Source: Xenophilus sp. E41
GTDB taxonomy: Bacteria > Pseudomonadota > Gammaproteobacteria > Burkholderiales > Burkholderiaceae_C
Length of the DNA: 64,000 nucleotides
Direction of reading: 5' to 3'
Assembly (NCBI RefSeq): GCF_003671765.1
Contig: NZ_QPIB01000039.1
Coordinates: 47,590-111,589 of the forward strand
Below, in pieces: positions 28,156 to 38,371 of this stretch; position 1 is the stretch's first letter; every line of letters begins with the position of its first letter. The notes under the pieces were generated by a model, which ran no database searches, was not told where the DNA came from, and worked only from the letters and a program-made list of their open reading frames with translations. A program made the translations under genes and the position numbers.

Positions 28156-31100
28156 TCAGCGCGCCAGCACCGGCGCCAGCGCCACCCCCGTGTGCGTGCC
28201 CAGGCGCACCACCTCGTCAGGCGGCGCCGAGGCGACGACGCGCCCGCCCTGGCTGCCGCCCTCGGGTCCCAGGTCCACGATCCAGTCGGCTTCGGCGATG
28301 AGGTCGAGGTCGTGCTCGATCACGACCACGCTGTGGCCGCCGTTGACCAGGCGGTGCAGCACGTGGATGAGCTTCTCCACGTCGGCCATGTGCAGACCCA
28401 CCGTGGGCTCGTCGAGCACGTAGAGCGTGTGCGGCGCCTTGTTGCCGCGGCGGGTGACGTCGTCGCGCACCTTGCTGAGCTCGGTGACCAGCTTGATGCG
28501 CTGCGCCTCGCCGCCGCTCAGCGTCGGGCTGGGCTGGCCCAGCGTGAGGTAGCCCAGCCCCACGTCCTTGAGCAGCTGCAGCGGGTGGCTGATGACGGGC
28601 ATGCTGGCGAAGAACTCGACGGCCTCGTCGACCTCCATCTGCAGCACGTCGCCGATGCTCTTGCCACGCCAGGTCACGGCCAGCGTCTCGGGGTTGAAGC
28701 GCGCGCCGTGGCAGCTCTCGCAGGGCACCTTCACGTCGGGCAGGAAGCTCATCTCGATGGTGCGCACGCCCGCGCCTTCGCAGGTCGGGCAGCGGCCTTC
28801 GCCGGTGTTGAAGGAAAAGCGCCCCGGCCCGTAGCCCCGGGCCTTGGCTTCCAGCGTGTCGGCGAAGAGCTTGCGGATCGTGTCCCAGAAGCCGATGTAG
28901 GTGGCGGGGCAGCTGCGCGGCGTCTTGCCGATCGGCGTCTGGTCGACCTCGAGCACGCGGTCGATCTCCTCGTAGCCCGCCACGCCGGTGCAGCCGGCCC
29001 AGCGCGGGCGCTTGCCCGCCGCGTCGGCGTCACGCCCGGCCTTGGTCGAACGCTGCTGCACGATGGCCTGCACGTTGTCCAGCAGCACGTCGCGCGCCAG
29101 CGTGGATTTGCCCGAGCCGCTGACGCCGGTGACCACCACCAGGCGGTTGAGCGGAATGCTCACGTCCACCGACTGCAGGTTGTGCAGGTTCGCGCCCGCC
29201 ACGGCGAGCCACGACACCGCGCCCTCGCCCTCCTCGGCCGTCTCCGACACCAGGCGCCGCGCATGCAGCGGGTGGCGGATCGCGTCGCGCAGGTAGCGGC
29301 CGGTCAGCGACTCCTCCGACTTCTGCACCTCGTCCACCGTGCCCTGCGCGACGACGCGACCGCCGCGCTTGCCGGCGCTGGGGCCGATGTCGATCACATG
29401 GTCGGCGCGGCGGATGGTGTCCTCGTCGTGCTCGACCACCACCAGCGTGTTGCCCTTGTCGCCCAGCTTGTGCAGGGCGTCGAGCAGGATCTGGTTGTCG
29501 CGCGCGTGCAGTCCGATGGTCGGCTCGTCGAGCACGTAGCACACGCCCTGCAGGTTGCTGCCCAGCTGGGCCGCCAGGCGAATGCGCTGCGCCTCGCCGC
29601 CGCTCAGGGTCGGTGCGCCGCGGTCCAGGGTAAGGTAGCCCAGGCCGACCTCCTCGAGGAACTCGAGCCGGCTCCTGATCTCGGGAATCAGGTCGCGCGC
29701 GATGTCGGCCTCGCGGCCGCTCATGGCCAGGGTCTCGACCCATTTGCGGATGTCGGTGACCGACAGGTGGGCGATGTCGGCGATGCCCACGCCCGCGAAG
29801 CGCACGGCGCGCGCCGTGGCATTGAGGCGGGTGCCCTCGCAGGTCGGGCAGGCGACGTCGGCCACGTCCTCGACGTCCGGCTCGGCGAAGGTCTGCTCGC
29901 GGCCGCGGTTGTCCTCGGCCATCGTCGAATCGTCCAGCGCCTTGCGCTGCTCCTTCGTCAGCTTCACGCCGGTGCCCACGCAGTCGGGGCACCAGCCGTG
30001 CTTGCTGTTGTACGAGAAGAGGCGCGGGTCCAGCTCGGCGTACGAGGTGGCGCACACCGGGCAGGCGCGCAGGGTCGAGAAGACCTGCACCCGGCCGATA
30101 CCGGCGGTGGAACTGCCGGCGAGCATGGCGGCCTTCAGCCCCGTGAGCCCGTGCAGCACGTGCACCACGCCCTTGCCATGCTCCAGCGCGGTGGCCAGCG
30201 CCGCGCGCAGCTCGGCCTCGCGCGCAGGCTCGATGTCGAGGCTGGCCACCGGCAGCTCGATGGTGTGCTCCTTGAAGCGGTCGATGCGCGGGAAGCCGGT
30301 GGTGGGCAGGAACTCGCCGTCCACCCGCAGATGCGTGTAGCCGCGCGGCCGTGCCCAGTCGGCCAGCTCGGTGTAGACGCCCTTGCGGTTGACCACCAGC
30401 GGCGCGAGCAGGCCGATGTGCTGGCCCTTGAAGGTGCGGATCAGCTGGGCCGCGATGCTGTCGGGCGTCTGCGGCTGCACCGCCGCGCCATCGAAGATGC
30501 AGTGCTGCACGCCGAGCTTGACGTAGAGCAGGCGCAGGAAGTGCCACACCTCGGTGGTGGTGCCCACCGTGCTCTTGCGCCCGCCGCGCGACAGGCGCTG
30601 CTCGATCGCCACCGTGGGCGGGATGCCGTACACCGCATCCACCTCGGGCCGGCCGGCCGGCTGTACGATGCTGCGCGCGTAGGCGTTGAGCGACTCGAGG
30701 TAGCGGCGCTGCCCTTCGTTGAAGAGGATGTCGAATGCCAGCGTGGACTTGCCCGAGCCGCTGACGCCCGTGACCACCGTGAAGCGTCCGCGCGGGATGT
30801 TGACCGACAGGTGCTTGAGGTTGTGCTCCCGTGCGTTGACGATCTCGATCGAGTTCGTGGCCCCCACGCTCCCCGCTGCGCGTGGTTCGCTGCCCCCCGA
30901 GGGGGCTGCCCCGCCTTGGGGCGGCCCGGCGGCGGGGCGCCCCGGCGCAGGCGCCACCTCGTAACGCGGGGCCTTCTCGCGTGCCACGAGCGCCGCGGGG
31001 CCGAGCGCGGCCTCGTAGGCCGCGAGGGCCGCCCCCGTGTGCGTGCCCGTGAGCGTGCGCACGTGCTCGGGCGTGCCCACGGCCACGACCTGCCCGCCGC

Positions 31101-34044
31101 CCTCCCCGCCTTCCGGCCCCAGGTCGATCACCCAGTCGCTGGCGCGGATCACGTCGAGGTTGTGCTCGATTACCACGATGGAATGGCCGGCATCGAGCAG
31201 CTTGCGCAGCGCCCGCATCAGGCGCGCGATGTCGTCGAAGTGCAGGCCGGTGGTGGGCTCGTCGAAGAGGAAGAGCTGACCCTTCTTCGCCAGCGGCTGG
31301 CGCGACTTGCTGGCGCCGTTGGCCGCCTCGGCCAGGAAGCCCGCGAGCTTGAGGCGCTGCGCCTCGCCGCCCGAGAGCGTGGGCACCGGCTGGCCGAGCT
31401 TCACGTAGTCGAGGCCGACGTCGACGATGGGCTGCAGCACGCGCTGCACCTCGCGGTCGGCCCCGAACAGCTCCGTGGCCTCGGCCACGGTCAGCTCCAG
31501 CACGTCGGAGACGTTGAACACGCGTCCCTTGCGCTCGATCGTCACCTCGAGGATCTCGGGCCGATAGCGTTTCCCGTCGCAGTCCGGGCAGCGCAGGTAC
31601 ACGTCCGACAGGAACTGCATCTCCACATGCTCGAAGCCGGAGCCGCCGCAGGTCGGGCAGCGGCCGTCGCCGGAGTTGAAGCTGAACTTGGCGGCCGTGT
31701 AGCCGCGCTGCTTCGACAAGGGCGCGACGGCAAAGATCTCGCGCACGGCATCCCACGCACCCACGTAGCTCGCGGGGTTGGAGCGCGCGGTCTTGCCGAT
31801 GGGCGACTGGTCGACGAACACCACGTCGCTCAGGTGGTCCGCGCCCAGCAGGCGGTCGTGCACGCCGGCGCCCTCGGTGGGCTTGCCGAAGTGACGCATC
31901 AGCGCGGGCGCCAGCACGTCCTGGATCAGCGTGGACTTGCCCGAGCCGCTGACGCCGGTGACGGACACCAGGCGCTGCAGCGGGATCTCGACCGTGACGT
32001 CCTTGAGGTTGTGTTCGCGCGCGCCTTCGAGGATGAGGCGCGGCGTGCTGTCGGCCACCGGGCGCTTGAAGCCCATGCCGATCTGTTTGCGCCCGCCCAG
32101 GTACTCGCCGGTGAGCGTGTGGGCGCCGCGCAGTTCGTCCACGGTGCCGTCGAACACCACCTGCCCGCCGCGCGCGCCGGGGCCGGGGCCCATGTCGATC
32201 ACGCGGTCGGCCGCGATCATCACCGCCGGGTCGTGCTCCACCACCACCAGCGTGTTGCCCGCATCGCGCAGGCGCTGCATGGCTTCGGTGATGCGGTCCA
32301 TGTCGCGCGGGTGCAGGCCGATGCTGGGCTCGTCGAGCACAAACAAGGTGTTGACCAGCGAGGTGCCCAGCGCCGTGGTGAGGTTGATGCGCTGCACCTC
32401 GCCGCCACTGAGCGTGCGGCTCTGGCGGTCGAGCGTGAGGTAGCCGATGCCGACGTCGTGCAGGTAGCGCAGGCGGGTGGTGATTTCCTCGAAGAGCAGC
32501 TTGAGGGCCTGTGCCTCGCCTTCGCCGCCAGGCACGGCGTTGTCGGTGTGCTCCATGCGGTCGAAGAAGCTGCGCAGCCGCTCGATGGGCATCAGCATCA
32601 GGTCGTGCAGGCTCAGCCCCGGCAGCGCCTCCAGCTGCTCGCGCGACCAGTCCACGCCCACCGGCATGAAGCGCTTGCCCGGGTCGAGCACCGCATCCGC
32701 GTCGGCCTTGCTGCCCAGGCGCCACAGCAGGCTCTCGAGCTTGAGGCGCGCGCCGCCACAGGTTGGGCACGGCGTGTAGCTGCGGTACTTGGACAGCAGC
32801 ACGCGGATGTGCATCTTGTAGGCCTTGCTCTCCAGGTAGGCGAAGAAGCGGCGGATGCCGTACCACTGCTTGTTCCAGTTGCCTTCCTTGTAGTTCGGCG
32901 TGCCCTCGATCACCCAGTGCTTCTGCGCGTCGGTGAGCTTGTTCCAGGGCGTGTCGCGCGGGATGCCGGCGCTCTCGGCATGGCGCATGAGGTCGTCCTG
33001 CGCCTCTTTCCAGGCGGGGGTCTGGATGGTCTTGATGGCGCCGGCGCGCAGCGTGAGCTTGTCGTTGGGCACCACCAGGTTGAAGTCCACCCCGATCACG
33101 CGGCCGAAGCCCCGGCAGGCCTCGCAAGCCCCGACGGCCGAGTTGAAGCTGAACATCGACGGGATGGGGTCGGCGTAGCGGATGTCGCTCTCGGGGCAGT
33201 GCAGGCCGGTCGAGAAGCGCCAGACCTGGGCGTCGGCGCCCTCTTCCGCCGGCAGCGCATAGACGGTGACCCGCCCCGTGCCTCGCTTGAGCGCCACCTC
33301 GATCGCCTCGACCACCCGCGCGCGTTCGGTGGTGGAAAAGCGGAAGCGGTCGGCCACCACGTCGAGCACCCGGCGCGGCCCGGTGGGTGTCGCCACTTCA
33401 CGTTGCGCCTGCACGCGGGTAAAGCCGCTGGCCGACAGCCATTGCTCGATCTCGGCCTCGGTGGTGCTGCCCGGCAGTTCGACCGGGAAGGTGACGACCA
33501 GGCGCGGATCCCCCGCCGATGCATGTGCCCCCACGGTCCCCGCTTCGCGAGGTTCGCTGCCCCCCGAGGGGGCTGCTTCGCCTTGGGGCGGCCCGGCGGC
33601 GAAGCTCGCCACGCGCTGCTGCAGGTCTGAATAGATGGTGTCGGGCGTGTCGTGCCGCACCGGCAGCGCGGTCTTGCGGTCGAAGAGCTGGGCCGCGCGC
33701 GCGAAGAGCAGCTTCAGGTGGTCGTTGAGCTCCGTCATCGTGCCGACCGTGGAGCGCGAGCTGCGCACCGGGTTGGTCTGGTCGATGGCGATGGCCGGCG
33801 GCACGCCTTCCACCTTGTCGACCGCGGGCTTGTCCATGCGGTCGAGGAACTGGCGCGCGTAGGCCGAAAAGGTCTCCACATAGCGGCGCTGGCCCTCGGC
33901 ATAGAGCGTGTCGAACACCAGGCTGGACTTGCCGGAGCCGCTGGGGCCGGTCACCACCGTCAGTTCACCGGTGCGGATGTCGAGGTCGAGGTTGCGGAGG
34001 TTGTGCTGGCGAGCACCGCGGATGCGGATGGAGCCCTGGGTCAT
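28156..34044 (-). CDS. uvrA: Double-length UvrA-like excinuclease ATPase
   Basis: UvrA proteins are ABC ATPases that detect DNA damage. This protein has 1,962 residues, twice the usual 940-1,000, and consists of two complete UvrA modules in tandem. Walker A loops lie at about 33-41 (GPSGSGKSS), 695, 1091 and 1638 (each GVSGSGKST). Four [10 protein letters not shown] signatures and zinc-finger CxxC pairs (CPTCGG, CPDCDG, CPTCEG, CESCHG) are present. Residues about 146-173 and 1035-1062 are low-complexity ([15 protein letters not shown] and [15 protein letters not shown]) and come from family B repeats; the second forms the linker between modules. Long UvrA proteins are known in Burkholderiales; a normal uvrA is probably elsewhere. 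The ATG at 34044 gives the canonical start. Confidence 0.9.
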   Translation of the reverse strand: MTQGSIRIRGARQHNLRNLDLDIRTGELTVVTGPSGSGKSSLVFDTLYAEGQRRYVETFSAYARQFLDRMDKPAVDKVEGVPPAIAIDQTNPVRSSRSTVGTMTELNDHLKLLFARAAQLFDRKTALPVRHDTPDTIYSDLQQRVASFAAGPPQGEAAPSGGSEPREAGTVGAHASAGDPRLVVTFPVELPGSTTEAEIEQWLSASGFTRVQAQREVATPTGPRRVLDVVADRFRFSTTERARVVEAIEVALKRGTGRVTVYALPAEEGADAQVWRFSTGLHCPESDIRYADPIPSMFSFNSAVGACEACRGFGRVIGVDFNLVVPNDKLTLRAGAIKTIQTPAWKEAQDDLMRHAESAGIPRDTPWNKLTDAQKHWVIEGTPNYKEGNWNKQWYGIRRFFAYLESKAYKMHIRVLLSKYRSYTPCPTCGGARLKLESLLWRLGSKADADAVLDPGKRFMPVGVDWSREQLEALPGLSLHDLMLMPIERLRSFFDRMEHTDNAVPGGEGEAQALKLLFEEITTRLRYLHDVGIGYLTLDRQSRTLSGGEVQRINLTTALGTSLVNTLFVLDEPSIGLHPRDMDRITEAMQRLRDAGNTLVVVEHDPAVMIAADRVIDMGPGPGARGGQVVFDGTVDELRGAHTLTGEYLGGRKQIGMGFKRPVADSTPRLILEGAREHNLKDVTVEIPLQRLVSVTGVSGSGKSTLIQDVLAPALMRHFGKPTEGAGVHDRLLGADHLSDVVFVDQSPIGKTARSNPASYVGAWDAVREIFAVAPLSKQRGYTAAKFSFNSGDGRCPTCGGSGFEHVEMQFLSDVYLRCPDCDGKRYRPEILEVTIERKGRVFNVSDVLELTVAEATELFGADREVQRVLQPIVDVGLDYVKLGQPVPTLSGGEAQRLKLAGFLAEAANGASKSRQPLAKKGQLFLFDEPTTGLHFDDIARLMRALRKLLDAGHSIVVIEHNLDVIRASDWVIDLGPEGGEGGGQVVAVGTPEHVRTLTGTHTGAALAAYEAALGPAALVAREKAPRYEVAPAPGRPAAGPPQGGAAPSGGSEPRAAGSVGATNSIEIVNAREHNLKHLSVNIPRGRFTVVTGVSGSGKSTLAFDILFNEGQRRYLESLNAYARSIVQPAGRPEVDAVYGIPPTVAIEQRLSRGGRKSTVGTTTEVWHFLRLLYVKLGVQHCIFDGAAVQPQTPDSIAAQLIRTFKGQHIGLLAPLVVNRKGVYTELADWARPRGYTHLRVDGEFLPTTGFPRIDRFKEHTIELPVASLDIEPAREAELRAALATALEHGKGVVHVLHGLTGLKAAMLAGSSTAGIGRVQVFSTLRACPVCATSYAELDPRLFSYNSKHGWCPDCVGTGVKLTKEQRKALDDSTMAEDNRGREQTFAEPDVEDVADVACPTCEGTRLNATARAVRFAGVGIADIAHLSVTDIRKWVETLAMSGREADIARDLIPEIRSRLEFLEEVGLGYLTLDRGAPTLSGGEAQRIRLAAQLGSNLQGVCYVLDEPTIGLHARDNQILLDALHKLGDKGNTLVVVEHDEDTIRRADHVIDIGPSAGKRGGRVVAQGTVDEVQKSEESLTGRYLRDAIRHPLHARRLVSETAEEGEGAVSWLAVAGANLHNLQSVDVSIPLNRLVVVTGVSGSGKSTLARDVLLDNVQAIVQQRSTKAGRDADAAGKRPRWAGCTGVAGYEEIDRVLEVDQTPIGKTPRSCPATYIGFWDTIRKLFADTLEAKARGYGPGRFSFNTGEGRCPTCEGAGVRTIEMSFLPDVKVPCESCHGARFNPETLAVTWRGKSIGDVLQMEVDEAVEFFASMPVISHPLQLLKDVGLGYLTLGQPSPTLSGGEAQRIKLVTELSKVRDDVTRRGNKAPHTLYVLDEPTVGLHMADVEKLIHVLHRLVNGGHSVVVIEHDLDLIAEADWIVDLGPEGGSQGGRVVASAPPDEVVRLGTHTGVALAPVLAR
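30860..30942. repeat. Family B repeat inside uvrA, at the module junction
   Basis: The core TGCCCCCCGAGGGGGCTGCC is followed by CCTTGGGGCGGCCCGGCGGC. The same two blocks occur at 33526-33610. The reading frame is open through it and encodes the linker between UvrA modules 1 and 2. Confidence 0.88.
33526..33610. repeat. Family B repeat inside uvrA, first module
   Basis: GCCCCCACGGTCCCCGCTTC, then TGCCCCCCGAGGGGGCTGCT, then CCTTGGGGCGGCCCGGCGGC. The copy is in frame and adds about 28 residues between the first Walker A region and the insertion domain of module 1. Confidence 0.88.
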
Positions 34045-34173
34045 GCGTGCCTTGTGGGTGCCGGAAAGGGTGGGGGCAAGCATTCTCCAGGACCGTCCGG
34101 CCGGCTGTCGGCCCGCACGCCGATGCGCCGCCACCACGCAGGGGTTTGTCCGGATCGCGAAAAAGACACTTTA

Positions 34174-34200
34174 AGTAACAAATACGCAGTTCTTGTTACT
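34174..34200. promoter_or_regulatory. Palindromic operator-like site before the LivK-like gene
   Basis: AGTAACAA (34174-34181) and TTGTTACT (34193-34200) form a perfect 8-bp inverted repeat with 11 bp between. It is 39 bp before the start codon and in an unusually AT-rich patch, so it is a good candidate for a regulator site. Confidence 0.6.
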
Positions 34201-34239
34201 GTCGCCGGAAGAGCGGCACCCACCCTGGAGACATCGCCC

Positions 34240-35355
34240 ATGCGCCGACCCTTTCGCCTGGCCGCCATCGCGCTCGGCCTCGCCCTTCCCACCCAGGCCG
34301 CCGTGCAGGCGCAGGTCCTGATCGGCCAGACCGCCGGCATGAGCGGGCCGGTCGCGGCCAGCGTCAACGAGACCATCGCCGGCGCGCAGCTGGTCATCGA
34401 CGCGGCCAATGCGCAGGGCGGCATCCACGGCGAGCCGATCGAGATGGTCCGGATGGACGACGGCTTCGACGTCAAGCGCGCGGCGGAGAACGGCCGCGTG
34501 CTCATCGAGGAGCGCAAGGTCGTGGCCCTGTTCATGACGCGCGGGACGCCGCATTCGCAATCCATCATCCCGCTGCTGGACAAGCACGGCGTGGCGCTCA
34601 TCGGCCCGTCGACCGGGGCGATGGCGCTGCACAAGCCGGTGCAGCGGCACGTGTTCAACGTGCGCGCCACCTACCAGCGCGAGGCCGAGAAGGCCGTCCA
34701 GCACCTGAGCACCGTGGGCATGAGCCGCATCGCGGTGGTCTACGTGACGGACTCCTTCGGGCAGGACGCGCTCGAAGGGGCAATGAACGGATTCAAGGCG
34801 GTCAAGGGCGAGCCGGCGGCGACCATCCAGGCCGACCGCGAGAAGCCGGACTACGCCGCCATCGTGCCGAAGATCGTGGCATCCAACGCCCAGGCCGTGC
34901 TGTGGATCGGCTCGGGCACGGCGGTGGTCGAAGGCGTGAAGGCGCTGCGGGCGGCCGGCTCGGCGGCCCAGGTGGTCACGCTGTCGAACAACGCGTCCTC
35001 CGGCTTCATCAAGCAGCTGGGCGACGCCAGCCGCGGCGTGATCGTGACGCAGGTCTTCCCCAGCGAACGCGCCATGGGCCAGCCGATGGTGAAGGAGGCC
35101 ACCACGCTCGCCAGGGCCAAGGGCCAGATGGAGCTCTCGCCGGCTGCCCTCGAAGGCTTTGCGTCGGCCAAGGTCTTGGTGGAGGCGCTGCGCCGCGCCG
35201 GACCCAAGCCCACGCGGGCCAAGGTGCTGGCCGCGCTGGACGGGCTGAAAGGCTACGACGTCGGCGGCCTGGAGGTGAGCTACTCGCCGCAGGACCACTC
35301 GGGCATCGACTTCGCCGACCTGTCGATCATCAGCGAAGGCCGCTTCAAGCGCTGA
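34240..35355 (+). CDS. LivK-like periplasmic receptor (type I PBP)
   Basis: A periplasmic binding protein of the branched-chain amino acid / amide receptor group. The 371-residue protein has a signal peptide ending near AVQAQ (about residue 26). QTAGMSGPVAASVNETIAGAQL and AANAQGGIHGEPIEM follow, as in ABC receptors for amino acids and ureas. Conserved RVAVVYVTDSFGQD-type sequence (RIAVVYVTDSFGQD) marks the second lobe. No liv permease or ATPase genes follow, so it is an orphan receptor or a sensory partner. Preceded by a palindromic site. Confidence 0.88.
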   Translation: MRRPFRLAAIALGLALPTQAAVQAQVLIGQTAGMSGPVAASVNETIAGAQLVIDAANAQGGIHGEPIEMVRMDDGFDVKRAAENGRVLIEERKVVALFMTRGTPHSQSIIPLLDKHGVALIGPSTGAMALHKPVQRHVFNVRATYQREAEKAVQHLSTVGMSRIAVVYVTDSFGQDALEGAMNGFKAVKGEPAATIQADREKPDYAAIVPKIVASNAQAVLWIGSGTAVVEGVKALRAAGSAAQVVTLSNNASSGFIKQLGDASRGVIVTQVFPSERAMGQPMVKEATTLARAKGQMELSPAALEGFASAKVLVEALRRAGPKPTRAKVLAALDGLKGYDVGGLEVSYSPQDHSGIDFADLSIISEGRFKR

Positions 35356-35382
35356 CGCGCCGCGGCCGGCCCGGCCGACTGA

Positions 35383-35532
35383 CTACTTGCCCGTGCCGGT
35401 CGCAGGCGCCGCTGGCGCGTGCACGTCGCCGCCGTGCTTCTCGCCGCTCATGTCGACCTTGTCGCCGGCCTTGAGGATGACGAACAGCGCGATGGCGGCG
35501 AACACGGCGAAGCCGATGGCGATCTTCCACAT
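35383..35532 (-). CDS. 49-residue single-span membrane protein
   Basis: The reading frame encodes MWKIAIGFAVFAAIALFVIL, one transmembrane helix, followed by a charged segment KAGDKVDMSGEKHGGDVHAP and an Ala/Pro/Gly tail. The start ATG at 35532 is preceded by an AAGGAT-like site (CCAAGGATTGCTCCC on the minus strand). GC-rich codon bias matches its neighbours. Function unknown; small proteins of this kind are usually accessory to membrane complexes. It lies 27 bp past the convergent LivK-like gene. Confidence 0.7.
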   Translation of the reverse strand: MWKIAIGFAVFAAIALFVILKAGDKVDMSGEKHGGDVHAPAAPATGTGK

Positions 35533-35567
35533 GGGAGCAATCCTTGGTCTGGGGGAAACAACGGTTT

Positions 35568-35597
35568 GAAAAAATCAAGCCGGGCGCGCCCGGCTTG
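35568..35597 (-). terminator. Intrinsic terminator after the MHS transporter
   Basis: The perfect 20-bp palindrome AAGCCGGGCGCGCCCGGCTT (35577-35596) is followed on the minus strand by GATTTTTTC. It is about 195 bp past the transporter stop and just before the small membrane protein gene. Confidence 0.8.
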
Positions 35598-35790
35598 GCG
35601 AGCGCAGCGAAGCGCTCAAGGCACCCACGGAACGGGCTTGGCCCGGCCTCTGGGGAGGTCTTGCAGACCGCGCGAGGCCAGTGGCCTCGCCCTTCGCCAG
35701 TCTCGAAAGGTCCACCGGACCTTTCGAGTACGGGCTCAGCCCCCTTCGCGAAGCAGAAGGGGGAGCCGCGAAGCGGCTTGGGGGTTGCTA
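35598..35790. repeat. Nested palindromic repeat block (family F)
   Basis: The block has several hairpins in series. The longest is CTCGAAAGGTCC/GGACCTTTCGAG (35702-35713 and 35717-35728) with an ACC loop. A CCCCCTTC/GAAGGGGG hairpin near 35740-35764 and a GAGGCC/GGCCTC hairpin near 35679 are also visible. No open frame with family features was found. It sits between the transporter stop and its terminator, so it would be the 3' UTR of that mRNA. Confidence 0.65.
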
Positions 35791-35791
35791 C

Positions 35792-37486
35792 TCAGTCATT
35801 GGCGTAGATGTCCACGTCCTTGGTCTCGCGGATGAACAGCGTGCCGACCACCAGCGTGATGCCCGCGATGATGATCGGGTACCACAGGCCGTTGTACATG
35901 TTGCCGGTCGAGGCCACGATCGCGAACGAGGTGGTGGGCAGCAGGCCGCCGAACCAGCCGTTGCCGATGTGGTACGGCAGGCTCATCGAGGTGTAGCGGA
36001 TGCGCGTGGGGAACAGCTCCACCAGCATGGCGGCGATCGGGCCGTAGACCATGGTCACCAGCAGCACGAGGTACGCGAGGATCACGACCATCATGAGCTT
36101 GTTCATCTTGGCCGGGTCCGCCTTGGCGGGGTAGCCGGCCGCCTTGAAGTCGTCGCCGAGTTCCTTCTTGAAGGCGGCGATGGCCTTGGCCGAAGCCTCG
36201 TCGAACTTCAGATTGACGACGTTGCCCTCGGGCGCGGTGATGGCCTTCTCGCCGATCTTCACCACGGCGGGGGAACCGGCCGGGCCGGCCACGTTCTCGT
36301 AGCTCACCGAGTTCTGCACCAGGTAGCGCTTGGCGATGTCGCAGGAGCTCTTGAAGTCGATCTCGCGCGCCACCGGGTTGCCCTGGAAGGAGCAGGTCTT
36401 CGGGTCGGCCGTGACGGTCACCTGCGCCTTGGCCTGCGCCGCGGCGAGGTCGGGGTTGGCGGCCTCGGTCAGCATCTTGAAGACCGGGAAGTAGGTCAGC
36501 ACGGCCAGCAGGCAGCCGGCCATGATGATGGGCTTGCGGCCGATCTTGTCCGACAGCGTGCCGAAGACGACGAAGAAGGGCGTGCCGATGAGCAGCGCCG
36601 CGGCGATCAGCAGGTTGGCGGTGTTGGCGTCGACCTTGAGCTGCGCCGTCAGGAAGAACAGCGCGTAGAACTGGCCCGTGTACCAGACCACGGCCTGGCC
36701 GGCGGTCAGGCCCACCAGTGCCAGGATCACGATCTTGAGGTTCTTCCATTCGCCGAAGGACTCGGCCAGCGGCGCCTTGGAGGTCTTGCCCTCGGCCTTC
36801 ATCTTCTGGAAGGCGGGCGACTCGTTCAGCGACAGGCGGATCCACACCGAGATGCCCAGCAGCAGGATGGACACCAGGAAGGGAATGCGCCAGCCCCAGT
36901 CCTGGAAGGCCGTTTCGCCCAGGCCCACGCGCACGCCCAGGATGACCAGCAGCGACAGGAACAGGCCCAGCGTCGCGGTGGTCTGGATCCACGAGGTGTA
37001 GGCGCCACGCTTGCCGTGCGGCGCGTGCTCGGCCACGTAGGTGGCGGCGCCGCCGTACTCGCCGCCGAGGGCCAGGCCTTGCAGCATGCGCAGCGCGATG
37101 AGGATCACCGGTGCGGCGACGCCGATGGTGGCGTAGGTGGGCAGCAGGCCGACGATGAAGGTCGACAGGCCCATGATCAGGATGGTGACCAGGAAGGTGT
37201 ACTTGCGGCCGATCATGTCGCCCAGGCGGCCGAACACGATGGCGCCGAAGGGCCGCACGAGGAAGCCGGCGGCAAAGGCCAGCAGCGCGAAGATGAAGGC
37301 CGCGCCCGCATCCAGGCCGCTGAAGAACTGCTTGGCGATGATCGCCGCCAGGGAGCCGTACAGGTAGAAGTCGTACCACTCGAACACGGTGCCGAGGGAG
37401 GACGCGAAGATGACCTTCTTCTCCTCCGACGACATGGGGCGCGGAGCGACCGAGGGCCCTCCGCGTGAATCCAGTGTGGCTGCCAT
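35792..37486 (-). CDS. MHS-family MFS transporter with large loop
   Basis: A proton symporter for organic acids or osmolytes. The N-terminal half carries the MHS signature GTVFEWYDFYLYGSLA and motif A as GRLGDMIGRKYTF. It also has GGEYGGAATYVAEHAP. The 564-residue length is above the usual 430-450. The extra length is a hydrophilic segment of about 110 residues (about 345-455) with two Cys (in KTCSF and KSSCDIA), between the late transmembrane helices. The ATG at 37486 gives a short N-terminus. A 243-bp gap upstream contains a GC-rich hairpin (37521-37538) but no gene. Confidence 0.88.
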   Translation of the reverse strand: MAATLDSRGGPSVAPRPMSSEEKKVIFASSLGTVFEWYDFYLYGSLAAIIAKQFFSGLDAGAAFIFALLAFAAGFLVRPFGAIVFGRLGDMIGRKYTFLVTILIMGLSTFIVGLLPTYATIGVAAPVILIALRMLQGLALGGEYGGAATYVAEHAPHGKRGAYTSWIQTTATLGLFLSLLVILGVRVGLGETAFQDWGWRIPFLVSILLLGISVWIRLSLNESPAFQKMKAEGKTSKAPLAESFGEWKNLKIVILALVGLTAGQAVVWYTGQFYALFFLTAQLKVDANTANLLIAAALLIGTPFFVVFGTLSDKIGRKPIIMAGCLLAVLTYFPVFKMLTEAANPDLAAAQAKAQVTVTADPKTCSFQGNPVAREIDFKSSCDIAKRYLVQNSVSYENVAGPAGSPAVVKIGEKAITAPEGNVVNLKFDEASAKAIAAFKKELGDDFKAAGYPAKADPAKMNKLMMVVILAYLVLLVTMVYGPIAAMLVELFPTRIRYTSMSLPYHIGNGWFGGLLPTTSFAIVASTGNMYNGLWYPIIIAGITLVVGTLFIRETKDVDIYAND

Positions 37487-37729
37487 TGCTGTCTCCTCGT
37501 GAATTGATCGGCGGCCCTTTTCGGGCCGTGCGGGATTCTTGGAGGAGCGACTGACCACAGGCTTTCGCCAAACTGACGTCTTGCTGTCGATTTAAGGACT
37601 AACCCCATCGCCTGTTTTCAGGATGCAGAAACTTCCCGATACAGGCTCAGGGATGACCCGTAGAAGGCGCTGCGCAGGCGCGCCCGGGCGAGCGACGCTG
37701 TCAGGAAAGCCGCGGCGATCGCCGCGCGT

Positions 37730-38371
37730 TCAGGGGCGCGGCCGTGTCATCCCCGGCCGCTGGTCGGCCTGCAGGTAGGCCGGGCTGTCGAACCATGCGT
37801 CGCCGGCCAGGTAGGCACGCAGCATGGCCAGCCCGTCGAAGCCCCAGAACAGGCGGCCGTCCACCACGTAGCTGGGCGTGCCGAACACGCCCGCGGCCAC
37901 GGCGGCATCGGTGCCGGCCCGCAACTGGGCTTTCACCGCGTCGCCGTTCAGCTCGCGCACCAGCGGCAGGCACTGCGCCAGCGCCTCGTAGCGCACCGGG
38001 TCGCCCGCCTCTGCGCCGCCACGCCAGACCTCGTGCAGGATGGTCTCGGCCACGTAGCGGTTGATCTCGCCGTCCTCGGTGGTGGCCAGGGCCAGGCGCA
38101 GATGCGGCAGCGGGTTGTAGGGATGGGTGGCCGGCATCTCGATCGGGATGCCGTGCGCATGGCCCAGCCACAGCACGTGCTGGTAGGTCCAGGTGCGCTT
38201 GGCCGGGATCTCGGCCGGGCCGAGCTGGCCGTGGTGCTTGAGCACCGCCCCGAGCAGGATCGGCCGGTAGGCCACGCTGTAGCTGAGCCCCTCCAGCGCC
38301 TGCGGCATGTGCTCGAAGGCAAGGTACGCATAGGGCGAGATGAAATCCAGGTAGAAGTCGATGTGCTTCAT
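37730..38371 (-). CDS. 2-hydroxychromene-2-carboxylate isomerase-like protein
   Basis: A DsbA-fold, glutathione-dependent isomerase family, kappa-GST-like. The 213-residue protein has the family start IDFYLDFISPYAYLAFEHMP (with the Ser of the SPYAYL active site). GVFGTPSYVVDGRLFWGFD near the C-terminus gives the cis-Pro. Members isomerise naphthalene-degradation intermediates, but many act in other contexts. No aromatic degradation genes are beside it, so the substrate is open. The ATG overlaps the stop of the DUF1289 gene (ATGA). Confidence 0.9.
   Translation of the reverse strand: MKHIDFYLDFISPYAYLAFEHMPQALEGLSYSVAYRPILLGAVLKHHGQLGPAEIPAKRTWTYQHVLWLGHAHGIPIEMPATHPYNPLPHLRLALATTEDGEINRYVAETILHEVWRGGAEAGDPVRYEALAQCLPLVRELNGDAVKAQLRAGTDAAVAAGVFGTPSYVVDGRLFWGFDGLAMLRAYLAGDAWFDSPAYLQADQRPGMTRPRP

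Noticed and set aside
28192..33630. A very long plus-strand open frame antisense to uvrA
   Set aside because: It is a GC-driven shadow of the uvrA frame. Its translation is Ala/Arg/His/Leu-rich with no family motif, while the minus frame has complete UvrA motifs.
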